From NCBI GenBank assembly GCA_030528845.1, contig JAUMYC010000038.1, forward strand, positions 1 through 5,423: 5,423 nucleotides of DNA, written 5' to 3'. Below, one piece after another: positions 1 to 5,393 of this stretch (positions are counted from its first letter, which is position 1; each line of letters opens with the position of its first letter). The DNA is from Eubacteriales bacterium (GTDB taxonomy: Bacteria > Bacillota_A > Clostridia > Christensenellales > Aristaeellaceae). The notes under the pieces were generated by a model that was given only the letters and a program-made list of their open reading frames with translations, was not told the DNA's origin and did not search any database. The position numbers and the translations under genes were made by a program.

Positions 1-13
1 GGGTCGCCCCTAC
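1..13 (-). repeat. Partial copy of 26-nt palindromic repeat, cut by window edge
   Basis: Read on the minus strand this is GTAGGGGCGACCC, identical to the first 13 nt of the full copy at 5323-5348. The rest of the element would lie beyond the left edge. It has the same orientation as the copy at 30-55. Confidence 0.6.
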
Positions 14-29
14 GGAGTGGGTGGTTTTT

Positions 30-55
30 CGGGCGAGGGCAAGGGTCGCCCCTGC
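30..55 (-). repeat. 26-nt palindromic repeat, copy B
   Basis: On the minus strand this copy differs from the copy at 5323-5348 at three of 26 positions (2, 18 and 19). The outer stem GGGCGA/TCGCCC (31-36 with 46-51) pairs perfectly over 6 bp and the central CTTGC is kept. The two innermost pairs are lost because CC replaces GG in the right arm. It lies just beyond the operon terminator. Such small dispersed hairpins resemble REP-like or MITE-derived intergenic elements; no transposase is present in the window. Confidence 0.75.
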
Positions 56-98
56 AAAAAAAGAGCGCGGGGATCTCTTTTCGTTAAGGGATCCCCGC
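56..98 (-). terminator. Intrinsic terminator of the minus-strand operon
   Basis: Bases 67-79 pair with 86-98 (13 bp including one G-T wobble, core GCGGGGATC) around a 6-nt loop at 80-85. On the minus strand the stem is followed by GCTC and then seven T residues (56-62). This is the expected layout of a Rho-independent terminator, 17 nt beyond the stop codon of the isomerase-like gene. The 4-nt gap before the T tract is slightly long but acceptable. Confidence 0.8.
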
Positions 99-115
99 AA
101 AAACTCAATATAATA

Positions 116-886
116 TCAGAAGCGGCCGCCGATGGAGACGAGGTAATCGTGGCTGGCCTTCATGCAGGCGAGGGGGTCGGTGTCGACGGCGTTGTCCTGC
201 TCGATATAGGCGAGCTTGACGCCGATCTCGTCGCAGGCCTTCATCAGTACGGGCCAGTTCATGTTGCCCTGACCGATGGGAGCCATCATGACGGGCTTGA
301 GCGCGCCGGTCATCTCTTTGAAATGCACGACGTCCATGCGGCCTTCGACCTTCTTGATCCACTCCAGCGGGGAAGCGCCGCCGGCCTGCACCCAGAACAG
401 GTCCAGCTCGAACTGCAGGAATTTGGTGTTTTCCATGAGGATCTGCAGCGCGGGCACGCCGTCGTACTTCATGAACTCAAAGGCGTGGTTGTGATAGACG
501 AACTTCATGCCCTCGCCCGCGAGGCGCTCGGCGATGGCGTCGGCCTTTTTGGCAAAGGTGAGGTAGCCCTCTTTGCTCTCGCGATATTCGCCCGGCAGGC
601 CGCCGATGCCCGGATAGGCGCAGTTCCAGAGCTTGTGGTTTTTGATGACGGTGTCGAGGTCCTCTTCCATTTCCTGGAAGGAGATGTGGGTGGAGCCGCA
701 GAGGGTGCCGGTCTCTTTGAGATATTCGGCAAAGGCTTCCGCCGGGATGTCCTTGCCCGCGCCGGAATACTGCAGCTGGTTGTAGCCCATTTCCTTCAGG
801 GCCTTCATGGTGCTGAGCAGGCCGGCTTCGTCCTGAGTCAGCGTGCGGCAGGAATACATCTGGGCGCCGATGGTATAATTCGTCAT
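116..886 (-). CDS. Sugar phosphate isomerase/epimerase-like TIM-barrel protein
   Basis: This 256-residue protein belongs to the xylose isomerase-like TIM-barrel superfamily (AP endonuclease 2 fold), whose members isomerise or epimerise sugars or keto-sugars, or dehydrate inosose, in the cytoplasm using a divalent metal. Visible motifs are YHNHAFEF (131-138), FELDLFWV (159-166), VHFKEM (187-192), PIGQGNMNW (203-211) and YIEQD (227-231). Probable metal ligands by family pattern are E137, D162, H188 and E229. The length is normal for the family and no signal peptide is seen. The ATG at 886 is preceded by GGGAGGG with 9 nt spacing. It is the last gene before the terminator at 56-98, 66 nt after the HAD gene, and may have its own weak promoter. 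Pairing with a Gfo/Idh oxidoreductase in one operon is common in sugar catabolism. The fold is sure; the substrate cannot be told. Confidence 0.9.
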   Translation of the reverse strand: MTNYTIGAQMYSCRTLTQDEAGLLSTMKALKEMGYNQLQYSGAGKDIPAEAFAEYLKETGTLCGSTHISFQEMEEDLDTVIKNHKLWNCAYPGIGGLPGEYRESKEGYLTFAKKADAIAERLAGEGMKFVYHNHAFEFMKYDGVPALQILMENTKFLQFELDLFWVQAGGASPLEWIKKVEGRMDVVHFKEMTGALKPVMMAPIGQGNMNWPVLMKACDEIGVKLAYIEQDNAVDTDPLACMKASHDYLVSIGGRF

Positions 887-915
887 TTTTCGTTACCCTC
901 CCGTTAGTGTTGATC

Positions 916-943
916 TTTATATGGACCCCTTTTCAAGGGGCAA
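916..943 (-). promoter_or_regulatory. Possible internal promoter for the isomerase-like gene
   Basis: In the 66-nt gap between the HAD gene and the isomerase-like gene, the minus strand has TTGCCC (943-938, 4 of 6 to the -35 consensus), a 16-nt spacer, and TATAAA (921-916, 5 of 6 to the -10 consensus). A start near 909 would leave a short leader containing the ribosome binding site. The spacer contains a small hairpin (926-931 with 935-940, loop TTC) that lacks a T tract, so it does not look like a terminator. Confidence 0.35.
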
Positions 944-952
944 GACCCTGTG

Positions 953-1543
953 TCATTCGGCCAGAATCCCGGCCAGTTCGTCAAAGCAGGACGCGCGCTC
1001 ACCCTGCCAGATGCCGCCGCTGCCCATCAATACCGCGCGCATGCCCACAGCCTGCGCCGCAGCAAGATTGCGCGGCCTGTCGTCGATGAATACGCATTCG
1101 TCTGCCCGGCATCCGAGCTGTTCCAGTGCGTTCAGAAACGCGCGCTCGTCCGGCTTGGTTATGCCCGTCTCGGCACTGATGCAGACCGCGTCGAAATAGC
1201 GGTCGATATCGAACTTCTGGCGCAGATGCCGGCTCCAGCGGCTGTTGTCGTCCGCCAGGATCGCCATTTTGTACAGAGGCCGCATCTTCTGCGCGAAGGC
1301 ATGGAAACCGTCGCTCAGCTCCAGCGTGTCGAGATATTCGCGGTCGATCGCCTCGAGATCGCCCTTGAACCCGAGCGCCTCCCAGACATCCAGCATGCCG
1401 ATCTCGCCCCTGTCCGCGCGGAACCAGGGCTGCGTGATCTGCTCATAGGACAGCTCTGGAAAGAATTTCTGCACATAGGGTGCGAAATCGCTTCCGTCCT
1501 GCCGGATGATCACGCCGTACATATCCAGTATGACAGCTTTCAT
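953..1543 (-). CDS. HAD-superfamily hydrolase-like protein with altered motifs I and II
   Basis: This 196-residue protein has the haloacid dehalogenase fold of the subfamily IA type with a helical cap (about 15-85). Motif I is LDMYGV: the nucleophile D7 is present, but the second Asp (general acid in phosphatases) is Tyr9. Motif II reads ILADDNS (95-101), where the usual Ser/Thr appears to be Ala97. Motif III Lys is K130 (GITKPDERAF) and motif IV is FIDDRPRN with D154 and D155. Tyr at the second motif I position also occurs in L-2-haloacid dehalogenases, so phosphatase activity is not assured. The ATG at 1543 overlaps the stop of the YwlG gene (ATGA) and has GAGGAGG upstream within that gene, indicating translational coupling. 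The fold is confident. The reaction is unknown: phosphatase, dehalogenase-like or non-catalytic are all possible. Confidence 0.88.
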   Translation of the reverse strand: MKAVILDMYGVIIRQDGSDFAPYVQKFFPELSYEQITQPWFRADRGEIGMLDVWEALGFKGDLEAIDREYLDTLELSDGFHAFAQKMRPLYKMAILADDNSRWSRHLRQKFDIDRYFDAVCISAETGITKPDERAFLNALEQLGCRADECVFIDDRPRNLAAAQAVGMRAVLMGSGGIWQGERASCFDELAGILAE

Positions 1544-2103
1544 TCGAGGTCCTCCTCAGTGTATTTCGTCCTTTCGCCGCCGATGAGCTTCGGACGGCAG
1601 CGGGCGGCGGTCAGATGGGCGTTGCCGATGGAGTTCATGCCAAGGCGTACCGGAACGGCCACGTCCTTGAGGTGCATGCCGATGAAGGTGTCGCCGATAT
1701 CGAGCCCGGCCTCGGCGCGGATATGCTCGACGGCGACGGGCGCGGCGAAAGACCGCCACGCGGCCGTGGCCAGAGAGCCGCCGGCCTTGGGCGCGGGCAC
1801 GACCCAGACCGGCTCGAGCCCGAATCGCTCGGCGGTCTCCCGCTCGACGATGAGCGCGCGGTTGAGATGCTCGCAGCACTGGAACGCGGCGGCGCAGCCG
1901 GCCTCCTTGCAGGCCTCGAGAACGCCCGAGACCACGGCCTGCCCGACCTCGGGCGAGGACATATGGCCGATCTCTGCGCCGGCGATCTCGCTCGACGAGC
2001 AGCCCACGATTAGAATGCGGGGCGCGTAAAAGCCGGGGCGCTCAAGGGCGAGCAGCTCTTTGGCGGCGGCATAGGCGGAATTTTGGATGTCGATCAGTTG
2101 CAT
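1540..2103 (-). CDS. ywlG: YwlG/UPF0340 (DUF436, TIGR01440) family protein
   Basis: This 187-residue protein matches the UPF0340 family typified by Bacillus subtilis YwlG, of similar length (about 180 residues). Conserved blocks as I recall them are GCSSSEI (34-40), FQCCEHLNRAL (74-84) followed by VERETAE, PKAGGS (105-110), DIGDTFIGMHLK (135-146), and RPKLIGG (170-176). The paired cysteines in FQCCEH and the His/Glu residues suggest a metal or redox site, but the biochemical function of the family is not established. The protein is cytoplasmic with no membrane segment. The ATG at 2103 is 15 nt after the TrmH-like gene. Its ribosome binding site TAAGGAG overlaps that gene's stop codon, with a rather long 11-nt spacing. 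It overlaps the HAD gene by 4 nt. In B. subtilis the gene lies in a different neighbourhood, so its place among sugar genes here is noteworthy. Confidence 0.93.
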   Translation of the reverse strand: MQLIDIQNSAYAAAKELLALERPGFYAPRILIVGCSSSEIAGAEIGHMSSPEVGQAVVSGVLEACKEAGCAAAFQCCEHLNRALIVERETAERFGLEPVWVVPAPKAGGSLATAAWRSFAAPVAVEHIRAEAGLDIGDTFIGMHLKDVAVPVRLGMNSIGNAHLTAARCRPKLIGGERTKYTEEDLE

Positions 2104-2118
2104 GATGCAGGGTGCTCC

Positions 2119-2841
2119 TTATTTTCGTGTGAAGGCATAGGCGCCGATGGCCACGGAGACGGCGAGGTTGTAGGAGTCGATCTCCGAGCTCATGGGGATG
2201 CGCACGGGCACGCCCATGTCGGCGAATTCCTCCGGCAGGCCGCTGCCCTCGTTGCCGAAGACGAGCGACCACGGCTTTTGCGGATGTGCGGCGGCCTGCT
2301 CGAGCTCGGTCGAGCCCTTGAGCATGAAGGGATAGAGCGTGTGCTGCGGGAAGAGGGCGCGATATTCCTCAAAGGTATCGAAGACGCGCACGTTCATGGA
2401 AAAGACCGCGCCCATGCTCGAGCGCACGGTGTGGGGTTCAAAGATATCGACGCAGGGCCGGATGCAGGCGACGTTTTTGACGCCCAGCCCCAGACAGGAG
2501 CGCAGCGCCGTGCCCAGATTGCCGGAATCGGAGATGTTGTTGAGCACGACGTGGTCTTCCTGCGCGTCCGGCTCCGCCTCGTATTTTTCAAACACGAGCG
2601 CGGCGAAGCAATTGCCCTTTTTGGATTCGCGCCGCAGCACGCGCTCGGCCTGCTCCTCGCGCACGTTCAGGGCGGCGCATTTCTCGCGCAGCAGGCGGAC
2701 GCCCTCGCTCTCGAGGCCGTCCGGATGCAGGAGCAGGCGGCGGACGATCTCCGGCCGGGCTGCGAGCAGCTGCAGGCAGGGGAACGCGCCGAGGGCATAG
2801 CTGTAGGGCAGAGAGCGGTCGTAGGGTTCGAGCTTTGCCAT
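2119..2841 (-). CDS. TrmH/SpoU family RNA 2'-O-ribose methyltransferase
   Basis: This 240-residue protein of the SPOUT superfamily transfers a methyl group from S-adenosylmethionine to a ribose 2'-OH in rRNA or tRNA. The C-terminal half holds the three SpoU motifs of the trefoil knot: NNISDSGNLGTALRS (101-115; N102, R114), LVFGNEGSGLP (193-203, with E198) and IPMSSEIDSYNLAVSVAIGA (215-234; N225). The N-terminal 95 residues, including SKKGNCFAALVF (73-84), would be the substrate-recognition part. I choose the ATG at 2841 because AGGAGG lies 7 nt upstream and it shares its A with the TAA stop of the Gfo/Idh gene (TAATG). The frame stays open upstream to 2964, but that part lies inside the conserved Gfo/Idh gene. 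The target nucleotide cannot be told; Gm at a 23S rRNA or tRNA site is possible. The gene is probably translationally coupled to the oxidoreductase. Confidence 0.92.
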   Translation of the reverse strand: MAKLEPYDRSLPYSYALGAFPCLQLLAARPEIVRRLLLHPDGLESEGVRLLREKCAALNVREEQAERVLRRESKKGNCFAALVFEKYEAEPDAQEDHVVLNNISDSGNLGTALRSCLGLGVKNVACIRPCVDIFEPHTVRSSMGAVFSMNVRVFDTFEEYRALFPQHTLYPFMLKGSTELEQAAAHPQKPWSLVFGNEGSGLPEEFADMGVPVRIPMSSEIDSYNLAVSVAIGAYAFTRK

Positions 2842-3833
2842 TATTGTTCCTCCTGCGGATAGAAGACGCCCTGCTCGTGGCGCAGCTGCGTCATGATGCG
2901 CGCGACGGCCTGCGTCTCTTCCGGAGAAATGACGGGGGAAGAGCAGACGCCCTCGCGGATGCACTGCGCGGCGTGCTCAAATTCGTAGTGATGGCCCTCG
3001 TTTTCGGGGCGGAAGGCGTGCTCGGCGGTCTCGCCGGAGGCATAGTGTACGGTAAAGCGCGTGGGATGCCAGAAATCGGGGATCTCGATGCGCCCCTTCG
3101 TGCCGTAGATCATCTGGGTGGAATCGGTGGTGACGTCGATGCCGCACATGAACTGCGCCGTCGCGCCGGAGGGATAGAGCATCTGCACGGAGAAGCGGCC
3201 GTCCACGCCGGTCTCCGCCTTGACGCACAGGCCCTGCACGCAGGAGGGCTGATAGCCCAGAACGTCTGTGATGGCCTCGAGCGCGTACACGCCCACGTCC
3301 AAAAGGCCGCCCCCGGCGAGCGCCGGGTCGAGGAGGCGATGGGTGGGCGGGAGGCCGGCGGAGCGATAGGAGAACTTGGCCTCCACATGCTTGACCTCTC
3401 CGATGGCGCCGCTTTGGATCAGCTCGCGCACGCGCACGGCGGCGGGGAAGAAGCGCGTCCACATCGCTTCCATTAAAAATACGCCGTTTTCGCGCGCGCA
3501 GGCGGCCATTTCGGCCACTTCGGCTTCGTTGAGAGCCATGGGCTTTTCGCAGATGATGTGTTTTTTGTTGCGCATGCACAGCATCGCATGCTCTTTATGC
3601 ATGGGGTGCGGCGTGGCGATATAGACGAGGTCCACATCCGGGCAGGAGGCCAGCTCTTCATAGGAAGTGAAGACGTGCTGCGCCCCGGCGAGCTTCGCCG
3701 CTGCCTCGGCCCGTTCGGGCGAACGGGAAGCGACGGCCGTGATGCGGATGTTTTTTGCGTTGTGCATATCGGTCATGACCCGGCGGAAAATGGCCCCGGG
3801 GCCGAGGACGCCCAGGCGGATCGGTTCCGTCAT
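2841..3833 (-). CDS. Gfo/Idh/MocA family NAD(P)-dependent oxidoreductase
   Basis: This 330-residue cytoplasmic dehydrogenase has an N-terminal Rossmann domain (about 5-125) and a C-terminal alpha/beta domain (about 130-320). The dinucleotide motif is GVLGPGAI (8-15). The family signature CEKPMAL (95-101) supplies catalytic Lys97. The GGGLLDVGVY segment (174-183) supplies Asp179 and Tyr183. The MWTRFFP block (124-130) and the D-x-G-x-Y form, rather than D-x-G-x-H, recall the trans-dihydrodiol / D-xylose dehydrogenase branch, in which a histidine near position 79 (here H79 in PHPMHKEH) and the Tyr take part in catalysis. The family usually oxidises a sugar or polyol hydroxyl. The ATG at 3833 has AAAGGAGGCG about 10 nt upstream. 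It is the first gene of the minus-strand operon and diverges from dgoD across a 218-nt regulatory gap. The family is sure; the substrate is unknown. Confidence 0.93.
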   Translation of the reverse strand: MTEPIRLGVLGPGAIFRRVMTDMHNAKNIRITAVASRSPERAEAAAKLAGAQHVFTSYEELASCPDVDLVYIATPHPMHKEHAMLCMRNKKHIICEKPMALNEAEVAEMAACARENGVFLMEAMWTRFFPAAVRVRELIQSGAIGEVKHVEAKFSYRSAGLPPTHRLLDPALAGGGLLDVGVYALEAITDVLGYQPSCVQGLCVKAETGVDGRFSVQMLYPSGATAQFMCGIDVTTDSTQMIYGTKGRIEIPDFWHPTRFTVHYASGETAEHAFRPENEGHHYEFEHAAQCIREGVCSSPVISPEETQAVARIMTQLRHEQGVFYPQEEQ

Positions 3834-3861
3834 GAGAAAAACGCCTCCTTTTGCTGTGGGA

Positions 3862-3875
3862 ACTCTATGCAGAGT
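3862..3875. promoter_or_regulatory. Inverted repeat at the operon transcription start, possible operator
   Basis: The sequence ACTCT-ATGC-AGAGT is a 5-bp inverted repeat with a 4-bp centre. It overlaps the downstream edge of the minus-strand -10 box (3873-3878) and the expected start point near 3866. This position suits a repressor site, for example for a GntR- or LacI-type regulator, but none is encoded in the window. Confidence 0.35.
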
Positions 3876-3902
3876 ATAGCACTTTCCCTATCTTCCGCGC
3901 AA
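3873..3902 (-). promoter_or_regulatory. Extended -10 promoter for the five-gene operon
   Basis: On the minus strand TGCTATACT (3881-3873) is an extended -10 box, with TATACT matching 5 of 6. A weak -35, TTGCGC (3902-3897, 3 of 6), lies 18 nt upstream. A start around 3866 leaves a leader of about 33 nt with the AGGAGG site before the ATG at 3833. The extended TG compensates for the poor -35. Confidence 0.6.
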
Positions 3903-3909
3903 GGCTTGC
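3899..3909. promoter_or_regulatory. Palindrome between the divergent -35 boxes, possible shared operator
   Basis: GCAAG-G-CTTGC is a perfect 5-bp inverted repeat with a single central base. It overlaps the end of the minus-strand -35 (3897-3902) and the start of the plus-strand -35 (3906-3911), so one bound protein could affect both promoters. It is short enough to arise by chance. Confidence 0.3.
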
Positions 3910-3934
3910 AAACCGTGTTTCGCTCATGTAAAAT
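3906..3934 (+). promoter_or_regulatory. Sigma-A type promoter for dgoD
   Basis: TTGCAA (3906-3911, 4 of 6) and TAAAAT (3929-3934, 5 of 6) are separated by an ideal 17 nt. Transcription would start near 3941 and give a leader of about 110 nt before the dgoD ATG at 4052. Confidence 0.6.
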
Positions 3935-3943
3935 AGCGGGGAA

Positions 3944-4024
3944 GGGCGCTTGTTTTTTGAAAAAGGAAGCCCTTTTCCGGCCCCTGTCCGGGGAAGAAGG
4001 GCAGGGAGCGCCCGTGCGTTTTTT
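3944..4024 (+). promoter_or_regulatory. Structured dgoD leader with terminator-like fold, possible attenuator
   Basis: GGGCGCT (3944-3950) pairs perfectly with AGCGCCC (4007-4013). Inside it GCCCTT (3969-3974) pairs with AAGGGC (3997-4002) and encloses a GC-rich inner hairpin. Five bases after the outer stem comes a run of six T (4019-4024), as in an intrinsic terminator. A competing hairpin, AAAAGG (3961-3966) with CCTTTT (3971-3976) and a 4-nt loop, uses the same CCCTT bases. Two exclusive folds in a leader suggest transcription attenuation. I recognise no known riboswitch class. Stability was not computed. Confidence 0.4.
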
Positions 4025-4040
4025 AGAGAGATATACCGGG

Positions 4041-4054
4041 GAGGAACGAAAATG
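4041..4054 (+). promoter_or_regulatory. Ribosome binding site that fixes the dgoD start
   Basis: GGGGAGGAACGAAA precedes the ATG at 4052, with GGAGG 6 nt upstream of the codon. The reading frame is open back to a TTG at 3950, but that part lies in the structured leader and has no counterpart in DgoD proteins. Confidence 0.8.
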
Positions 4055-5197
4055 ATCATCAAAACCGTTGAACTCTTTCAGGTGCCCCCGCGCTGGCTGT
4101 TTGTGAAGATCACGACCGAGAGCGGCGTCGTCGGCTGGGGCGAGCCCGTCGTGGAGGGCAAGGCGGCGACCGTGGCCGCGTGCGTGCAGGAATTTGCCAA
4201 GGTGATCATCGGCAAAAGCGCCGAGGACATCGAGGACATCTGGCAGACGCTCTACCGCACGAATTTCTATCGCGGCGGCCCCATCATGACCAGCGCTCTC
4301 TCGGGCATCGAGCAGGCGCTCTGGGACATCAAGGGCAAGTATCACAACATGCCCGTCTGGCAGATGCTGGGCGGAAAATGCCGCGACAGGATCCAGGTGT
4401 ACCGCTGGATCGGCGGCGATCACCCGCGCGACACGGCCAACGCCGCTTTGGAGGCCATCGCACAGGGCTACAGCGCCATCAAAATGAACGGAACGGACGA
4501 GCTCAAGTGGATCGACAGCTATCATAAGCTGGACGAGACGGTGGAGCGCGTGGAGGCGATCCGCTCGGTCGCGCCGAATCTGGGCATCGCGGTGGATTTC
4601 CACGGGCGCGTGCACAAGACCATGGCCAAGCAGCTGATGAAGCGGCTCGAGCCCTACGACCTGATGTTCGTGGAGGAGCCGGTGCTGTGCGAAAACGAGG
4701 AGGAGTTCCTCGAGCTTTCGCGATCCATCTGCATCCCGATCGCCACCGGCGAGCGCAACTTCACCCGCTGGGGCTTCAAGAGCATGCTCAGGCGCGGCGG
4801 CGTGGACATTCTGCAGCCGGACGTGAGCCATGCCGGCGGCATCCTCGAAACGCGCAAGATCGCCGCGATGGCGGAGTGCTTCGACGTGGCCATCGCGCCG
4901 CACTGCCCGCTCGGGCCGATCGCGCTGGCCGCCTGCCTGCAGGTGGACTTCTGCTCGCCCAACGCGTTCATTCAGGAGCAGAGCGCGGGCATTCATTATA
5001 ACGAGGGCTACGATCTGCTCAATTATCTCAAGAATCCGGAGATCTTCCAATATAAGGACGGCTACTGCGAGCTGCTGACCGGCCCGGGCCTTGGCGTGGA
5101 GATCGACGAGAAATATGTTCGCAAGATGGCCGAGGAAGGGCACGACTGGCACAACCCCATCTGGCGCGACAGCGACGGCGTCATCGCCGAGTGGTGA
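4052..5197 (+). CDS. dgoD: D-galactonate dehydratase
   Basis: This 381-residue protein of the enolase superfamily (mandelate racemase subgroup) aligns along its whole length with Escherichia coli DgoD (382 residues), as recalled. DgoD dehydrates D-galactonate to 2-keto-3-deoxygalactonate in the De Ley-Doudoroff pathway, using Mg2+ in the cytoplasm. The N-terminal capping domain (1-120) includes PPRW (12-15), VVGWGEPV (26-33) and FYRGGPI (72-78). In the barrel the metal ligands are D182, E208 and E234. H184 in DFHGR is the expected general acid, and H284 (APHCPLGP) with D257 (QPDVSHAGG) the general base pair. Each lies one position below the E. coli numbering, consistent with the one-residue length difference. 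The KxK pair of racemases is absent (KMNG, 144-147), fitting a dehydratase. The C-terminal block GLGVEIDE (346-353) is also conserved. It is transcribed alone and divergently from the oxidoreductase operon. KDGal kinase and aldolase genes are not in the window. Confidence 0.95.
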   Translation: MIIKTVELFQVPPRWLFVKITTESGVVGWGEPVVEGKAATVAACVQEFAKVIIGKSAEDIEDIWQTLYRTNFYRGGPIMTSALSGIEQALWDIKGKYHNMPVWQMLGGKCRDRIQVYRWIGGDHPRDTANAALEAIAQGYSAIKMNGTDELKWIDSYHKLDETVERVEAIRSVAPNLGIAVDFHGRVHKTMAKQLMKRLEPYDLMFVEEPVLCENEEEFLELSRSICIPIATGERNFTRWGFKSMLRRGGVDILQPDVSHAGGILETRKIAAMAECFDVAIAPHCPLGPIALAACLQVDFCSPNAFIQEQSAGIHYNEGYDLLNYLKNPEIFQYKDGYCELLTGPGLGVEIDEKYVRKMAEEGHDWHNPIWRDSDGVIAEW

Positions 5198-5217
5198 GGT
5201 TTGCGATAGGAGTTTTG

Positions 5218-5261
5218 CGGGGGAGACCTTTTTCTTTGGGAAAAGAAAAAGGTCTCCCCCG
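5218..5261. repeat. Perfect 20-bp inverted repeat with 4-nt loop downstream of dgoD
   Basis: Bases 5218-5237 are the exact reverse complement of 5242-5261, around the loop GGGA (5238-5241). The arm has CGGGGGAGACC next to a pyrimidine tract TTTTTCTTT. It begins 20 nt after the dgoD stop and could stop or stabilise the dgoD transcript. However, no T tract follows on either strand, so it is not a standard intrinsic terminator. Its perfection and the trailing GAACCCCC resemble dispersed palindromic elements of gut Clostridia, as I recall them. Confidence 0.85.
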
Positions 5262-5322
5262 AACCCCCTCTGAAAAGAAACCGATATTGGGAAAACAGCA
5301 TGCGCAGTAGGGTGCGCAGCCC
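5262..5322. other. Non-coding stretch between repeats
   Basis: I see no credible gene here. There is a 7-nt direct repeat TGCGCAG (5301-5307 and 5313-5319) immediately before copy A of the 26-nt repeat; its meaning is unclear. The whole gene-free tail after dgoD (5198-5423) is 226 nt. Confidence 0.5.
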
Positions 5323-5348
5323 GTAGGGGCGACCCTTGCGGTCGCCCG
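5323..5348 (+). repeat. 26-nt palindromic repeat, copy A (perfect hairpin)
   Basis: After GTAG, GGGCGACC (5327-5334) pairs perfectly with GGTCGCCC (5340-5347) around the loop CTTGC. Its first 13 nt are repeated exactly, inverted, at 1-13. It differs from copy B (30-55, inverted) at three positions. No coding potential is seen. Confidence 0.8.
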
Positions 5349-5393
5349 AAAGAAGCGCCTTGGCATAACGCAGGCGGTTCTCGTTTGTCGTGT

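Noticed and set aside
17..907. 296-codon open frame on the plus strand opposite the isomerase-like gene
   Set aside because: It reads through a palindromic repeat and the terminator and lies opposite a gene with clear TIM-barrel motifs.
926..940. Small hairpin in the HAD-isomerase gap as a terminator
   Set aside because: The stem is only 6 bp and no T tract follows on either strand.
950..2029. 359-codon open frame on the plus strand opposite the HAD and YwlG genes
   Set aside because: It spans two conserved minus-strand genes and their 4-nt junction, has no good ribosome binding site and no family features.
2083..2862. 259-codon open frame on the plus strand opposite the TrmH-like gene
   Set aside because: It is the complement of a gene with all three SpoU motifs, and its own translation shows no family pattern.
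2842..2964. 41-residue N-terminal extension of the TrmH-like protein
   Set aside because: This part would overlap the conserved Gfo/Idh C-terminus, and the ATG at 2841 has a strong AGGAGG and the usual family N-terminus.
3950..4051. 34-residue N-terminal extension of DgoD from a TTG
   Set aside because: It has no counterpart in DgoD proteins, lies in the structured leader, and a strong ribosome binding site precedes the ATG at 4052.
3830..5152. 440-codon open frame antisense to dgoD and across the divergent promoter region
   Set aside because: The predicted protein is rich in Arg, Ala, His and Leu with no recognisable family, lies opposite a full-length conserved DgoD, and runs through the promoters. 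It is a by-product of high-GC codon use.
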